Positions 51,103 through 60,856 of a stretch of DNA of 64,000 nt are shown here, piece by piece (the stretch's first letter is position 1; the number at the start of each line of letters is the position of its first letter). Location: NCBI RefSeq assembly GCF_003004665.1, contig NZ_MUHY01000001.1:1-64000 (forward strand), given 5' to 3'. The notes beneath the pieces were generated by a model. It saw nothing but the letters and a program-made list of their open reading frames with translations, made no database searches and was not told the origin of the DNA. This stretch comes from Candidatus Pandoraea novymonadis (GTDB taxonomy: Bacteria > Pseudomonadota > Gammaproteobacteria > Burkholderiales > Burkholderiaceae). A program made the translations under genes and the position numbers.

Positions 51103-52296
51103 TTGGATAGCTTTTTAGGATTCCTTTCTGCAGGCCTTCTTGGTTGGAGTGTTTGGAAAATCATACTCTTTACCTTGATTGTTACGCATGTAACCATTGC
51201 CGGCGTAACTATTTATTTGCATCGTTGCCAAGCGCATCGTGCGCTGGATTTGCATCCGATTGTCTCACATTTCTTCCGTTTTTGGTTGTGGATGACCACA
51301 GGTATGATCACAAGTGAGTGGGCAGCCATTCATCGAAAACACCATGCCAAGTGTGAAACACCGGAAGATCCACATAGCCCTCAAACGCGAGGCTTACTGA
51401 AGGTTTTGCTAGAAGGTGCTGAGTTGTATCGTACCGAAGCTAAGAATTTAGAAACTCTTCGTAGGTTCAGCCACGGGACTCCTAACGATTGGATTGAAAA
51501 CCATCTCTATAAGCGTTTTCAAATCCTTGGTGTTAGCATGATGTTGATAATCAACATCATGCTATTCGGTGCAATTGGATTAACCGTTTGGGCAGTACAG
51601 ATGGTTTGGATTCCATTTTGGGCAGCGGGTGTTGTTAATGGTTTAGGTCATTACTGGGGTTACCGGAATTTTAACTGCAGCGATGCGTCGACCAATCTAT
51701 TTCCTTTGGGTATCATAATCGGCGGTGAGGAGTTACATAACAACCACCATACGTATGCTACGTCGGCTAAGTTATCAAATAAATGGTATGAGTTTGACAT
51801 CGGCTGGATGTATATTTCCTTATTTTCAATCCTTGGATTAGCTAAGGTAAAGAAAATTGCTCCTATGCTTAAGTTAGCGAAGAGTAAGAAAGCTTGTGAT
51901 GACGCTACGCTCCAGGCTGTATTGTCTAATCGCTATGAAGTAATGGCGCTTTATATTAAGAGCTTTAAGCGTGCCTACAGCGCTGAATTGGCTATGTTGA
52001 AGGAGAAGCGTCAGTATGGGGAATATCAATTGTTCCATGGTGCGCGAAAATGGTTGTATGAACATAAGAGTTCTTTGAAAGATCAACAAAAACAGCAATT
52101 GGGCCAGATTTTTGCGCATAGTCACTCAGTAAGTACTTATTATCATATGCGTCAAGAGTTAGAGGTGATTTGGGAGCGTTCGAATGCATCACGTGAACAG
52201 CTGCTTTTACAATTGCAGAATTGGTGCTATCGTGCAGAGCAAAGTGGTATTCATGCGTTGAAAGATTTTGCTCTATGCTTGTGCCGTTACGCGTAA
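51103..52296 (+). CDS. Acyl-CoA/acyl-lipid fatty acid desaturase
   Basis: This membrane-bound di-iron desaturase adds a double bond to fatty acyl chains. The three histidine boxes are visible: HRCQAHR, HRKHHAKC and HNNHHTYAT. Several transmembrane helices flank them. The start is TTG at 51103 with GGAGGG seven bases upstream, which gives LDSFLGFL, matching the MDSFL start of Burkholderia homologues (397 aa). An earlier TTG at 51073 lacks a site. The C-terminal half (about 245-397) is a soluble helical extension also found in relatives. Physiological role: membrane fluidity, most likely. Confidence 0.92.
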   Translation: MDSFLGFLSAGLLGWSVWKIILFTLIVTHVTIAGVTIYLHRCQAHRALDLHPIVSHFFRFWLWMTTGMITSEWAAIHRKHHAKCETPEDPHSPQTRGLLKVLLEGAELYRTEAKNLETLRRFSHGTPNDWIENHLYKRFQILGVSMMLIINIMLFGAIGLTVWAVQMVWIPFWAAGVVNGLGHYWGYRNFNCSDASTNLFPLGIIIGGEELHNNHHTYATSAKLSNKWYEFDIGWMYISLFSILGLAKVKKIAPMLKLAKSKKACDDATLQAVLSNRYEVMALYIKSFKRAYSAELAMLKEKRQYGEYQLFHGARKWLYEHKSSLKDQQKQQLGQIFAHSHSVSTYYHMRQELEVIWERSNASREQLLLQLQNWCYRAEQSGIHALKDFALCLCRYA

Positions 52297-52333
52297 TCGC
52301 GACTCAGCTAAGATTTCAGTTTTGTCGCATAAT

Positions 52334-52368
52334 CGAAACCCCGCAGTAGCGGGGTTTCGTGTTTTTTT
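52334..52368 (+). terminator. Intrinsic terminator after the desaturase gene
   Basis: CGAAACCCCGC (52334-52344) pairs perfectly with GCGGGGTTTCG (52349-52359) around AGTA, and then TGTTTTTTT follows. It separates the desaturase from nadA. Confidence 0.9.
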
Positions 52369-52440
52369 ATGATGGCGAAATTGCGTAATGCGATTACTGT
52401 CATTTTTTGATTCTTACTAGTTAGAGCAGTTACCACGATT

Positions 52441-53577
52441 ATGGTTGATGCCTCACTCAAATCCGTCGAATTCGAACTTCCTACATTCTCAGAGACTACA
52501 TGTGTTAAACAGGCTTGGGCACGTGTGCCTAGAGCCTTATCAAAAGCAGAGCGTGCCGAACTCAAAATCCATATTAAACGTTTACTTGTGGAGCGTGATG
52601 CGGTACTCGTCGCTCACTATTATGTTGATTCTGATATTCAGGACCTAGCTGAAGAAACAGGAGGCTGTGTTGCAGATTCATTAGAAATGGCTCGTTTCGG
52701 GCGTGCACATCCTGCTAAGACATTGGTGGTTGCAGGAGTCCGTTTTATGGGAGAAACATCAAAGATTCTTAGCCCTGAAAAACGAGTGTTGATGCCTGAT
52801 ATTGAGGCGACCTGTTCACTCGATTTGGGATGTCCTGCTGATGAGTTCCGTGCTTTTTGTGATTCCCATCCAGATCGTATTGTCGTTGTCTATGCTAATA
52901 CTAGCGCGGCAGTTAAAGCACGTGCTGACTGGATGGTGACCTCATCTATCGGGTTGGATATCGTGGCTCATCTGCACGAGCAAGGTAAGAAAATTCTGTG
53001 GGCGCCTGATCGTCATTTAGGCAGTTACATCCAAAAGCAGACTGGAGCCGACATGTTGCTTTGGCAAGGCGCTTGTTTGGTCCATGACGAGTTTAAAGGA
53101 TTGGAACTTGAATTATTGAAAAAGGAGTATCCAAATGCCAAAGTGCTTGTACATCCTGAGTCTCCGGCATCGGTTGTTGAGCTAGCGGATGTCGTTGGTT
53201 CTACCTCGAAAATGATCGAGTCTGTACAGACTTTGGATGCGATGGAATTTATTGTTGCGACGGACAAGGGAATTTTGCACAAGATGCGCACTTTGGCACC
53301 TGGAAAAAGTTTTATAGAAGCTCCGACAGCGGGCAATAGCGCAACCTGCAAGAGCTGTGCGCACTGCCCATGGATGGCGATGAATAGTTTGAGAAATTTA
53401 GCTGAAGTTCTAGAAACTGGGGTTAATGAGGTCAATGTTGACTTAGAAATTGGTCATGCGGCACATGTGTGTATTGAGCGTATGTTAGCGTTTGCTGAAG
53501 TTCGTAAGCAGGTTTTTCGTGCAAGTGGTAATTTGGTTAACGACGCAGCTCTCTTTTCAGGAATAGGCCCGGCATGA
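52441..53577 (+). CDS. nadA: Quinolinate synthase
   Basis: NadA is a [4Fe-4S] enzyme that condenses iminoaspartate with dihydroxyacetone phosphate to quinolinate for NAD. The 378-aa protein shows [80 protein letters not shown], and the [13 protein letters not shown] block with cluster cysteines. It is complete. The nadC ATG overlaps the nadA stop by four bases (ATGA), so the two are translated together. NadB, which supplies iminoaspartate, is encoded convergently downstream. Confidence 0.96.
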   Translation: MVDASLKSVEFELPTFSETTCVKQAWARVPRALSKAERAELKIHIKRLLVERDAVLVAHYYVDSDIQDLAEETGGCVADSLEMARFGRAHPAKTLVVAGVRFMGETSKILSPEKRVLMPDIEATCSLDLGCPADEFRAFCDSHPDRIVVVYANTSAAVKARADWMVTSSIGLDIVAHLHEQGKKILWAPDRHLGSYIQKQTGADMLLWQGACLVHDEFKGLELELLKKEYPNAKVLVHPESPASVVELADVVGSTSKMIESVQTLDAMEFIVATDKGILHKMRTLAPGKSFIEAPTAGNSATCKSCAHCPWMAMNSLRNLAEVLETGVNEVNVDLEIGHAAHVCIERMLAFAEVRKQVFRASGNLVNDAALFSGIGPA

Positions 53578-54461
53578 CGCATCCGAATATTTCCCCATTT
53601 TTTTCTATTTTTGGACAGCCCTTGCGTAAGGCAGTGATCGATAACGTACGAGTAGCGTTAGCGGAAGATATTGGCAACGGTGATTTGACAAGTGAACTTG
53701 TTCCTGATGATCAAGAAGTGCAAGCGCGGGTCATTGTACGCGAGAATGCAATTCTGTGTGGCATTGCCTGGTTTGAAGCATCGATGCATGCCATCAGCCC
53801 ATCAATCCGTATTGAATGGCATCGCCGTGAGGGTGAATCCATGGAAGCGACTACGTCTGTTGTAGATCTTTGGGGATCTGCACGTGCTTTGCTTACAGCA
53901 GAGCGGACTGCAATGAATTTCTTGCAAACGTTATCGGGTGTTGCTACGTCGGTACGCGATTATTCCAATAATGTTGAAGGAACCCGTGCGAAAGTGCTAG
54001 ATACACGCAAGACCTTGCCAGGGTTGAGGCTCGCGCAAAAGTATGCGGTTCGTGTCGGTGGGGGAGAAAATCAACGGTTTGGGCTCTACGATGGTATTTT
54101 GATTAAGGAGAATCATATTGCTGCTGCAGGAGGTGTAGGAGCGGTGATGGAGGTCGTCAACGCTGTAGTTGGTACTGGTATATCTGTGCAGATTGAAGTC
54201 GAATCTTTGAGTCAGCTTAACGAAGCATTGGCTGCGGGAGCAAAGTCAGTGCTGCTCGATAACTTTACGTTAGAAATGATGCAGGAAGCAGTACACATAA
54301 CTGCGGGGCGAGCCTTGCTTGAGGTATCTGGTAACATTAATTTAAAAATGGTGAAGGTGATTGCTGAGACAGGAGTTGATCGTATTTCGATCGGTAGCTT
54401 GACTAAAAACATTCGTGCGATAGATTTCTCTATGCGTATTTTAGAAAGATATATACGATGA
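53574..54461 (+). CDS. nadC: Nicotinate-nucleotide pyrophosphorylase (quinolinate phosphoribosyltransferase)
   Basis: NadC converts quinolinate and PRPP to nicotinate mononucleotide. The 295-aa protein has the N-terminal [76 protein letters not shown], and the C-terminal VEVESLSQL-like and [10 protein letters not shown] segments, with ISIGSLTKN as the phosphate site. It overlaps nadA by four bases. With nadA and nadB it gives the whole aspartate-to-NaMN route. Confidence 0.96.
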   Translation: MTHPNISPFFSIFGQPLRKAVIDNVRVALAEDIGNGDLTSELVPDDQEVQARVIVRENAILCGIAWFEASMHAISPSIRIEWHRREGESMEATTSVVDLWGSARALLTAERTAMNFLQTLSGVATSVRDYSNNVEGTRAKVLDTRKTLPGLRLAQKYAVRVGGGENQRFGLYDGILIKENHIAAAGGVGAVMEVVNAVVGTGISVQIEVESLSQLNEALAAGAKSVLLDNFTLEMMQEAVHITAGRALLEVSGNINLKMVKVIAETGVDRISIGSLTKNIRAIDFSMRILERYIR

Positions 54462-54534
54462 AGTAAATTACGCTGGATGGACGGCCCTTGCTGTATGTAA
54501 AGCCTATATATATGTAAATTTACTCAATCAAAGG

Positions 54535-56154
54535 CTACAAACGTGGTTTGTTTTTTTCACGGTGCTTTTTGGGAGAAAGTACCGTTGGTAGCGCTTTGGG
54601 CAGAGTATTTGGAAAATCACGCGAGAAGTGTAGTCCTCGGCTTTCACGGCGAGACAAAGCACTTTCAATTATGAGAGAAGCTACATCGACTAGGTTACGC
54701 AATTCCAATAAATCACGGCTAACACGAAAATTGGCATAATACTCTGCAATCTCTTCGCGCAGTAGATGTATACGATGTTGTGCGCGTTCTAGTCGTTTCG
54801 TTGTACGGACAATGCCGACATAATTCCACATCATACGGCGAAGTTCATCCCAGTTGTGTGCAACAACCACCTCTTCGTCAGGATCACAGACGCGACTTTC
54901 GTCCCATTCGGGTGCATTGATTTTAATGGTTGTTTTCAAGCTATTTTGTCGAAGGATGTCTTCCGCAGTAGCTTTTCCGAGCACTAGACACTCGAGTAAA
55001 GAGTTACTTGCTAGACGATTTGCGCCATGCAAACCAGTGTAAGCAGTTTCGCCAATTGCATATAATCTAGACAGATCTGTGCGACCATTTATGTCGGTGA
55101 CGATGCCACCGCATGTGTAGTGTGCAGCTGGCACTACCGGAATACCTTGCTTTGTGATGTCGATACCAAGTTCATGACAGCGAGAGAGGATCGTGGGGAA
55201 GTGTTCATTTAGAAATGAGGATGACTGATGACTGATATCCAGATAAACACAATCTAACCCATGCTTTTTCATTTCAAAATCGATGGCACGTGCTACGATG
55301 TCGCGAGGTGCAAGTTCTGCGCGTGGATCATGTAGAGGCATGAAGCGTGTGCCGTCAGGTAATAATAAAACTCCTCCTTCACCACGGACAGCTTCGGAGA
55401 TCAAGAAAGACTTAGCATAAGGATGATATAGACACGTTGGATGAAACTGGATGAACTCCATATTCGCGATCCGACAGCCAATACGCCATGCCATTGCAAT
55501 ACCGTCACCGGTCGATGTGTCTGGATTGGTCGTGTAAAGATAGACTTTTCCTGCGCCACCAGTTGCCAATACTGTTTGCTTTGCTGTAATCACGTGTATT
55601 TGACTGCTTTCGATATTTTGTACATATAACCCTTGGCAATAACATTCTGTATTTGATAAACTTTGCGATTGATTTGATATAATTAGATCAATCGCAAAGT
55701 AATTTTCGAGTACAGTAATATTTGGATGGTTTCGTACCCGTTCTGATAGTGTTGTGATAACTGCATGGCCGGTTGCGTCGGCTGCATGAATTATGCGGCG
55801 ATGTGTGTGTCCTCCTTCACGTGTCAGATGGAAGCCGAGTTCTGAGGAAGAATCTCTCGTAAAAGAGACACCCTGTTTAATTAACCATTCGATGACATCT
55901 CGGCTATGCTCAATAATGTATCGTGAGTTACTCTCATCACACAGGCCTGCGCCGGCGAGCAGGGTGTCGGTGATATGTTGAGAATGACTATCCGTTGGAT
56001 CGAGCACTGCAGCGATGCCCCCTTGGGCCCAATTGCTTGCGCCTTCTTGGATCTGTCTTTTGGCGATGAGAGCAACACGACATCTGTCAGCGAGATGCAG
56101 GGCTACTGATTGACCAGCCAAACCGCTACCTACGATCACAACGTCAAAATTCAT
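54535..56154 (-). CDS. nadB: L-aspartate oxidase
   Basis: NadB is an FAD enzyme that oxidises L-aspartate to iminoaspartate for NadA, using O2 or fumarate. The FAD-binding start is FDVVIVGSGLAGQSVALHLAD. The succinate-dehydrogenase-like core contains GASNWAQGGIAAVLDP, SELGFHLTREGGHTHRRIIHAADATG, and the active-site block HYTCGGIVTDINGRTDLSRLYAIGET. The 539-aa protein is complete, with a basic C-terminal tail (PKKHREKNKPRL). It is convergent with nadC, with 73 bases between them and no clear terminator. Confidence 0.96.
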   Translation of the reverse strand: MNFDVVIVGSGLAGQSVALHLADRCRVALIAKRQIQEGASNWAQGGIAAVLDPTDSHSQHITDTLLAGAGLCDESNSRYIIEHSRDVIEWLIKQGVSFTRDSSSELGFHLTREGGHTHRRIIHAADATGHAVITTLSERVRNHPNITVLENYFAIDLIISNQSQSLSNTECYCQGLYVQNIESSQIHVITAKQTVLATGGAGKVYLYTTNPDTSTGDGIAMAWRIGCRIANMEFIQFHPTCLYHPYAKSFLISEAVRGEGGVLLLPDGTRFMPLHDPRAELAPRDIVARAIDFEMKKHGLDCVYLDISHQSSSFLNEHFPTILSRCHELGIDITKQGIPVVPAAHYTCGGIVTDINGRTDLSRLYAIGETAYTGLHGANRLASNSLLECLVLGKATAEDILRQNSLKTTIKINAPEWDESRVCDPDEEVVVAHNWDELRRMMWNYVGIVRTTKRLERAQHRIHLLREEIAEYYANFRVSRDLLELRNLVDVASLIIESALSRRESRGLHFSRDFPNTLPKALPTVLSPKKHREKNKPRL

Positions 56155-56348
56155 GATGCGCTTGTTTCAGTGAGGGGTCTTGGCTTACCATAGTTAAGAA
56201 TGGCAATTATCTTTTTATTAATATCCAAGCGTTAATACGCTATGGATGTATCGGTGTGATATCTGCATGATAAGCACTGATATTTATACTATCTAAAGTG
56301 CATAGAGATTTTATGGCGTGTTACCAGTTGATGCAGCCTTTCAGAAGG

Positions 56349-56370
56349 AAAACCCCACCGAAGCAGGGTT
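56349..56370 (-). terminator. Intrinsic terminator of the rpmB-rpmG unit
   Basis: Read on the minus strand, AACCCTGC-TTCG-GTGGGGTT (56351-56370) is followed by TTCC and a short pyrimidine run. The stem has eight pairs, two of them G-T, and a UUCG loop. It lies about 30 bases past the rpmG stop. Confidence 0.7.
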
Positions 56371-56378
56371 ATGAGAAT

Positions 56379-56400
56379 GAAATTTTCTGAAGAAAATTTC
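56379..56400. repeat. Inverted repeat at the end of rpmG
   Basis: GAAATTTTC (56379-56387) and GAAAATTTC (56392-56400) pair perfectly around TGAA. The 3' arm overlaps the rpmG stop codon. Confidence 0.5.
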
Positions 56401-56566
56401 ATTTAATCTTAGTTTCTTTGTATGAAACGTGTTTTCGAGCAACTGGATCGAACTTCATCATTTCTATCTTTTCCGGTTTGGTACGCTTGTTTTTCGTAGT
56501 TGTATAGAAATGACCCGTGCCTGCAGTCGATTCCAACTTAATTTTATCGCGTGCGCCTTTTGCCAT
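56399..56566 (-). CDS. rpmG: 50S ribosomal protein L33
   Basis: L33 is a small 50S protein near the E site. This 55-aa gene starts at the ATG at 56564-56566 and ends with TGA at 56399-56401. The product reads [14 protein letters not shown], then [18 protein letters not shown], and ends [11 protein letters not shown], the betaproteobacterial form without the zinc-binding cysteines. AGGGGAG lies a normal distance upstream. It follows rpmB after 11 bases, the standard rpmB-rpmG pair. Confidence 0.95.
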   Translation of the reverse strand: MAKGARDKIKLESTAGTGHFYTTTKNKRTKPEKIEMMKFDPVARKHVSYKETKIK

Positions 56567-56577
56567 GATAGCTCCCC

Positions 56578-56811
56578 TTAGATCTCGCCGCGTTCGCGTA
56601 GGTTGATAAGGACTGAGTCCATACCAACTTTGTCGATAAGGCGTAATCCTGCATTCGAGATGCGTAGCCGCACCCAGCGATTTTCGCTCTCAACCCAGAA
56701 CCGGCGATTTTGCAAGTTTGGAAGAAAACGACGCTTTGTTTTATTATTGGCGTGGGAAACGTTATTGCCGACCATCGGCGCTTTACCGGTCACTTGACAT
56801 ACGCGTGCCAT
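56578..56811 (-). CDS. rpmB: 50S ribosomal protein L28
   Basis: L28 is a component of the 50S subunit. At 77 aa it is full length, with [58 protein letters not shown] and the typical end. It is the first gene of the rpmB-rpmG unit. A GGAG site precedes the ATG. The 298 bases upstream, shared with the divergent fkpB gene, should contain its promoter. Confidence 0.97.
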   Translation of the reverse strand: MARVCQVTGKAPMVGNNVSHANNKTKRRFLPNLQNRRFWVESENRWVRLRISNAGLRLIDKVGMDSVLINLRERGEI

Positions 56812-57109
56812 GAAGCACTCCTAACGCAGAATTCTGTCTGAAAAAATTTAATCAAACAAATAAATAAACTGAAATTATAATGGAATAAAAAAGAAAATCA
56901 ACTTTTTTTCTTAATTCGGCACTATCTGAATCTATCCAGCAAAATTATAGTATGAAAATGTACTTTCATTCATTATGACATTAGTTACTAAATGTTTGTA
57001 TAAGGTTATATTAAATCGTTTAAATTTAGAAGTGAGTATGAATTGAGTATTCAGGCAGAGGAACGCACCCTACATTACAATGTTAAGTTCGGTCTGTTGC
57101 GAGAATCTC

Positions 57110-57574
57110 ATGTATTCCATTGTTAACTCGATAATTCAAGAAAATTCTTATTTAACACTTCATTATCGGATCGCTACATTTGATGGTTCTGATATTGTGA
57201 ATACCTTCGGAGGGAGACCTGCGACGCTCCAACTTGGAACTGGACAATTGATATGGACACTTGAAAAAATGTTGTTGGGGTTGTCAATTTACCCTGAGCC
57301 GGTGCATTTCGAATTAGAGCCAGATGCTGCGTTTGGCATGCGCAATCCGAAGTTGTTGCAATGGGTATCGTTGAAGGCGTTGAAATACAATGACAATGGG
57401 AATTTTTTGGAGGATTGTACGGTTGGTGATCTCGTGGAGTTTAATGCCACTAATGGTGTAAGATATACTGGGATTTTGCGAGAATTTGGTGAGACAGCGT
57501 GCTTGCTTGATTTCAACCATCCACTAGCTGGTCAGAGGATTGTATTTGAAGTGCAAATTATTGGAATCCTCTGA
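57110..57574 (+). CDS. fkpB: FKBP-type peptidyl-prolyl cis-trans isomerase (SlpA/FkpB type)
   Basis: The protein is a SlyD/SlpA-like FKBP prolyl isomerase with an inserted flap domain. It has SYLTLHYRIATFDGSDIVNTFGG, PATLQLGTGQLIWTLEKMLLGL, FELEPDAAFGMRNPKLLQ, GDLVEFNATNG, and the closing DFNHPLAGQRIVFEVQIIGIL. I use the ATG at 57110 (154 aa); a frame extension to 57080 has no support. ispH follows 36 bases downstream, which is the common order fkpB-ispH in proteobacteria, so the two are likely co-transcribed. Confidence 0.93.
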   Translation: MYSIVNSIIQENSYLTLHYRIATFDGSDIVNTFGGRPATLQLGTGQLIWTLEKMLLGLSIYPEPVHFELEPDAAFGMRNPKLLQWVSLKALKYNDNGNFLEDCTVGDLVEFNATNGVRYTGILREFGETACLLDFNHPLAGQRIVFEVQIIGIL

Positions 57575-57610
57575 ACGTGTTAACAGTAAATTTTTTTCTT
57601 TGACGATGTG

Positions 57611-58552
57611 ATGTCCATTATGCGGCCTGATGTAGAAATTCTATTGGCGCAGCCGCGTGGATTTTGCGCGGGTGTTGATCGTGCTATTGAGATTGTTGAG
57701 CGAGCCTTATTATTGTTTGGCGCACCGATTTATGTCCGTCATGAGATTGTTCACAATGCCTATGTGGTGACAGATTTGCGGAGAAAAGGAGCGATTTTCG
57801 TTGATGAGCTAGTAGAAGTACCGGCTGGTAATACAGTAATTTTTAGCGCGCACGGAGTGTCAAAAGCAATACGTGAAGAAGCAGAGTCTCGTTGTTTGAG
57901 AGTTTTTGACGCCACATGTCCGCTAGTGACTAAAGTGCACATGGAAGTGGCAAAGATGCGAGCACAAGGACTTTCGGTTGTAATGATTGGCCATAAAGGG
58001 CATCCTGAAGTAGAGGGTACAATGGGTCAGGTGGACTTTGGAATGTTCTTGGTCGAGACGGAAGAAGATGTCGCAGCGCTAATTTTTTCCGAGACAGATA
58101 GGTTGGGATATGTGACGCAAACGACCTTATCAATGGAGGACGCCGCACAAGTTATTGCTGCACTCAAGACCCGTTTTCCGTCGATCGTTGAGCCGAAAAA
58201 GCAGGATATTTGCTACGCTACTCAGAATCGACAGGACGCTGTGAAATTTATGGCGCCACAATGTGATGTGGTAATCGTTGTTGGTAGTCGGAATAGTTCT
58301 AATTCTAATCGACTGCGTGAAGTTGCACAAAAAAATGGTATCCCTGTCTATATGGTGGATGATCCTGAAAAAATTGAATCAGCATGGTTGCTTGGGAAGC
58401 GTCGTATCGGTGTGACAGCTGGGGCTTCAGCCCCAGAAGTGTTAGCGCAGTCGATTTTGATACGTTTGGGTGAGCTTAGTAAAGGACGTGTCAGAGTGCT
58501 CGAGGGTGTTGAAGAAAATATAGCATTTCCTTTGCCTAAAGGCTTGGCCTAG
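57611..58552 (+). CDS. ispH: 4-hydroxy-3-methylbut-2-enyl diphosphate reductase
   Basis: IspH is the [4Fe-4S] enzyme that ends the methylerythritol phosphate pathway, giving IPP and DMAPP for isoprenoids such as undecaprenyl phosphate and quinones. The three cluster cysteines lie in [28 protein letters not shown] and [12 protein letters not shown]. The substrate-binding blocks [25 protein letters not shown] and [14 protein letters not shown] are intact. The gene is about 313 aa long. The GTG at 57608, the ATG at 57611 and the ATG at 57620 are all possible starts; I use 57611. Confidence 0.96.
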   Translation: MSIMRPDVEILLAQPRGFCAGVDRAIEIVERALLLFGAPIYVRHEIVHNAYVVTDLRRKGAIFVDELVEVPAGNTVIFSAHGVSKAIREEAESRCLRVFDATCPLVTKVHMEVAKMRAQGLSVVMIGHKGHPEVEGTMGQVDFGMFLVETEEDVAALIFSETDRLGYVTQTTLSMEDAAQVIAALKTRFPSIVEPKKQDICYATQNRQDAVKFMAPQCDVVIVVGSRNSSNSNRLREVAQKNGIPVYMVDDPEKIESAWLLGKRRIGVTAGASAPEVLAQSILIRLGELSKGRVRVLEGVEENIAFPLPKGLA

Positions 58553-58726
58553 TTATTTGTTTGATTATTTTTCTTGAATTGGATTACAGTGGATAGATGT
58601 CCTTAGATTTGTAAGGCGGATTCTGAGGTGCCCTCTGTACAGATTTTCTGCGTTACTATGGTCTTCATTTTTATCTATTTCCATTTGTTTGTCGGCAGAA
58701 TATTTTTTGATGTTTTGTAAAAGAAC

Positions 58727-58755
58727 TTCACAGAAGATAAAAAATTTACTACAAT
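58727..58755 (+). promoter_or_regulatory. Sigma-70 promoter of tRNA-Ala
   Basis: TTCACA (58727-58732) and TACAAT (58750-58755) are 17 bases apart, 12 bases before the tRNA 5' end. Confidence 0.6.
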
Positions 58756-58767
58756 CTTCGCGTATGT

Positions 58768-58843
<76 letters not shown>

Positions 58844-59639
58844 AGAGAAAAAAGTTTTTTCAACCGATTTTCTCAATCCAATTTATTCAGTCTAGGTTAG
58901 AATATATAATTAATCAATCTTTGGTGCGTGATTAGTGCTTCCGTTTGCGCCCTGTCTGATTTTCTACGATTTAGGATTGTAGTCTCTTGTCAATTCTTGA
59001 GATTTAGATATATTTTCGCTAATTTTAGCACCTCCGCACTCTGAATTCGACATGAGGTGTATGGGGGTATTGTGGGAATTGTCGCCGGTTACTAAGACTT
59101 ATCGTTTGAGACTATTTGCTTTAGTTTAGAGGTCAGGAAGGTGTTAATCACTTTTCTGAAAAAATTACTGGAACTGCACTTGCTTGCTTTTTTGATATAT
59201 CGCCGAGTTATGAAGCGTTATGCGTAATTTTTTATTCCGTATTTGAAATATCTTCTTTTGAAGATCGTTTTCGTGTAAGGCTCGGCTCACACGGAGCGAA
59301 ATCAAGCTGACACACTTTGTGTGATAACCGTTACGAGTGCTGCTGGATATTTCCCATATAAGAAAGACCATATGCAGTAGGCGTCATCTTGTTTAATTGA
59401 GATATTTTTGCATAATGAAAATGCCCTTGTAAGGTTCGTGAACACATCAGGAATACTTCGCATTGAGATAAAGTGAGTCTATTTTTTATCGATGCTAAGG
59501 CGGGAAATACACAATTTTTACTGTTGACATTCTTATTTAACTTTATATGGGTGTAATGGTGTTTGTGTAATATTGTTTCCGTAGCGTTCGATTATGTGTG
59601 CACATATCTGTGTGCTATTTTTAAAATGTGATCATCGTC
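58844..59639. other. Noncoding spacer between tRNA-Ala and the quinone oxidoreductase gene (about 0.8 kb)
   Basis: No gene, RNA or strong repeat is visible. A small inverted pattern, ACACACTTTGTGTG, occurs near 59311-59324. No long open frame of family type is present, so the DNA is likely degraded sequence plus the promoter of the next gene. Confidence 0.5.
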
Positions 59640-60650
59640 ATGAAAGCTGTGGAAATCACCGAGTTTGGTGCGCCAGAAGTTTTGAGACTTACTGAGCGCT
59701 ATATGCCAAAATTGAATGAAGGTGAGGTGCTAATCAAGGTTGTTGCTGCTGGGGTGAATCGTCCCGATATCTTGCAGCGAAAAGGATTATATCCAGCACC
59801 GCTAGGATGCTCAGATTTGCTGGGATTGGAAGTGGCAGGTGAGATCGTTGATGGTGCGAGTGGCGCGTTCGATGGGGCAAATCCATTCTCTTTAAAAATG
59901 GGTGATCGCGTGTGTGCGTTACTGCAAGGTGGTGGTTATGCTGAATACTGTACAGTACCACTCGCACAGTGTTTGCCTATCCCGTCCGGCTTTTCGGAGA
60001 TTGAGGCTGCCACATTACCGGAAGCACTTTTTACTACCTGGAGCAATGTATTCGATCGCGCTAGATTGGGTGTGAGAGAGGACGGTGAAAAAGAAACTTT
60101 ACTGGTGCAGGGTGGTACTAGCGGTATTGGTGTGATGGCTATTCAGCTCGCTGTGGCCTTAGGTCATAGTGTATTTGCTACAGCTGGTTCCATGGATAAA
60201 GTACATGCGTGCGAAAAACTTGGAGCAGAGCGCGGTATCAATTACAAAACGGAAGATTTTGTGGTCGTTACTAAAGCGCTTACGGCAGATCGTGGTGTTG
60301 ATGTAATACTGGATATGGTAGGCGGGGATTATCTACTGCGTGAAATTCAAGCGCTAGCGATGGATGGACGTATCTCACTCATTGCGTTCCTTGGTGGTAG
60401 TAAAGTTGAACTTGATATACGGATGCTATTACATCGCCGTTTAACTGTGACAGCTTCGACTTTGCGTGCTCGTTCTGTAGCATTTAAGGCTTCGATTGCG
60501 AAAAAATTATATTTATATGTATGGCCACTGTTGGCTGCAGGCAAAATTCGTCCGGTGATTTATGAGGCATTCAGTTTTTATGAGGCTGCTCGGGCTCATG
60601 AATTGATGGAGTCTGGAACTCACATCGGTAAGCTTGTAATGACTTGGTAA
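59640..60650 (+). CDS. NAD(P)H:quinone oxidoreductase, zeta-crystallin/PIG3 type
   Basis: The protein belongs to the zinc-free medium-chain dehydrogenase family, PIG3/QOR branch. It starts MKAVEITEFGAPEVLRL and shows VVAAGVNRPDILQRKGLYPAP, GLEVAGEIVD, QGGGYAEYCTVP, the NADPH-binding stretch VQGGTSGIGVMAIQLAVALG, and the closing ARAHELMESGTHIGKLVM. Lack of the structural-zinc cysteines fits the quinone oxidoreductase group. I use the ATG at 59640 (336 aa) because the family begins MKA. No good ribosome-binding site is visible. In Burkholderia this gene lies just before tpiA, as here. The true substrate is unknown. Confidence 0.9.
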   Translation: MKAVEITEFGAPEVLRLTERYMPKLNEGEVLIKVVAAGVNRPDILQRKGLYPAPLGCSDLLGLEVAGEIVDGASGAFDGANPFSLKMGDRVCALLQGGGYAEYCTVPLAQCLPIPSGFSEIEAATLPEALFTTWSNVFDRARLGVREDGEKETLLVQGGTSGIGVMAIQLAVALGHSVFATAGSMDKVHACEKLGAERGINYKTEDFVVVTKALTADRGVDVILDMVGGDYLLREIQALAMDGRISLIAFLGGSKVELDIRMLLHRRLTVTASTLRARSVAFKASIAKKLYLYVWPLLAAGKIRPVIYEAFSFYEAARAHELMESGTHIGKLVMTW

Positions 60651-60856
60651 GTTCACCTGGCATATTATTACCAAATAACTTTTCCCTATGCATAGATGAT
60701 GTGGAATAAATGCCTGATAGGAAGTATATTTTCCTATCAGTGTTGATTTCGCTGTCGTACATTAAATATCCTATGCACTCAAAATTGACCCGCGTGGTCT
60801 AGGTACCGTAGAATCGAAGGTTATTGAGGCATAGTGATGATAGGCGTGAGGGAGTG

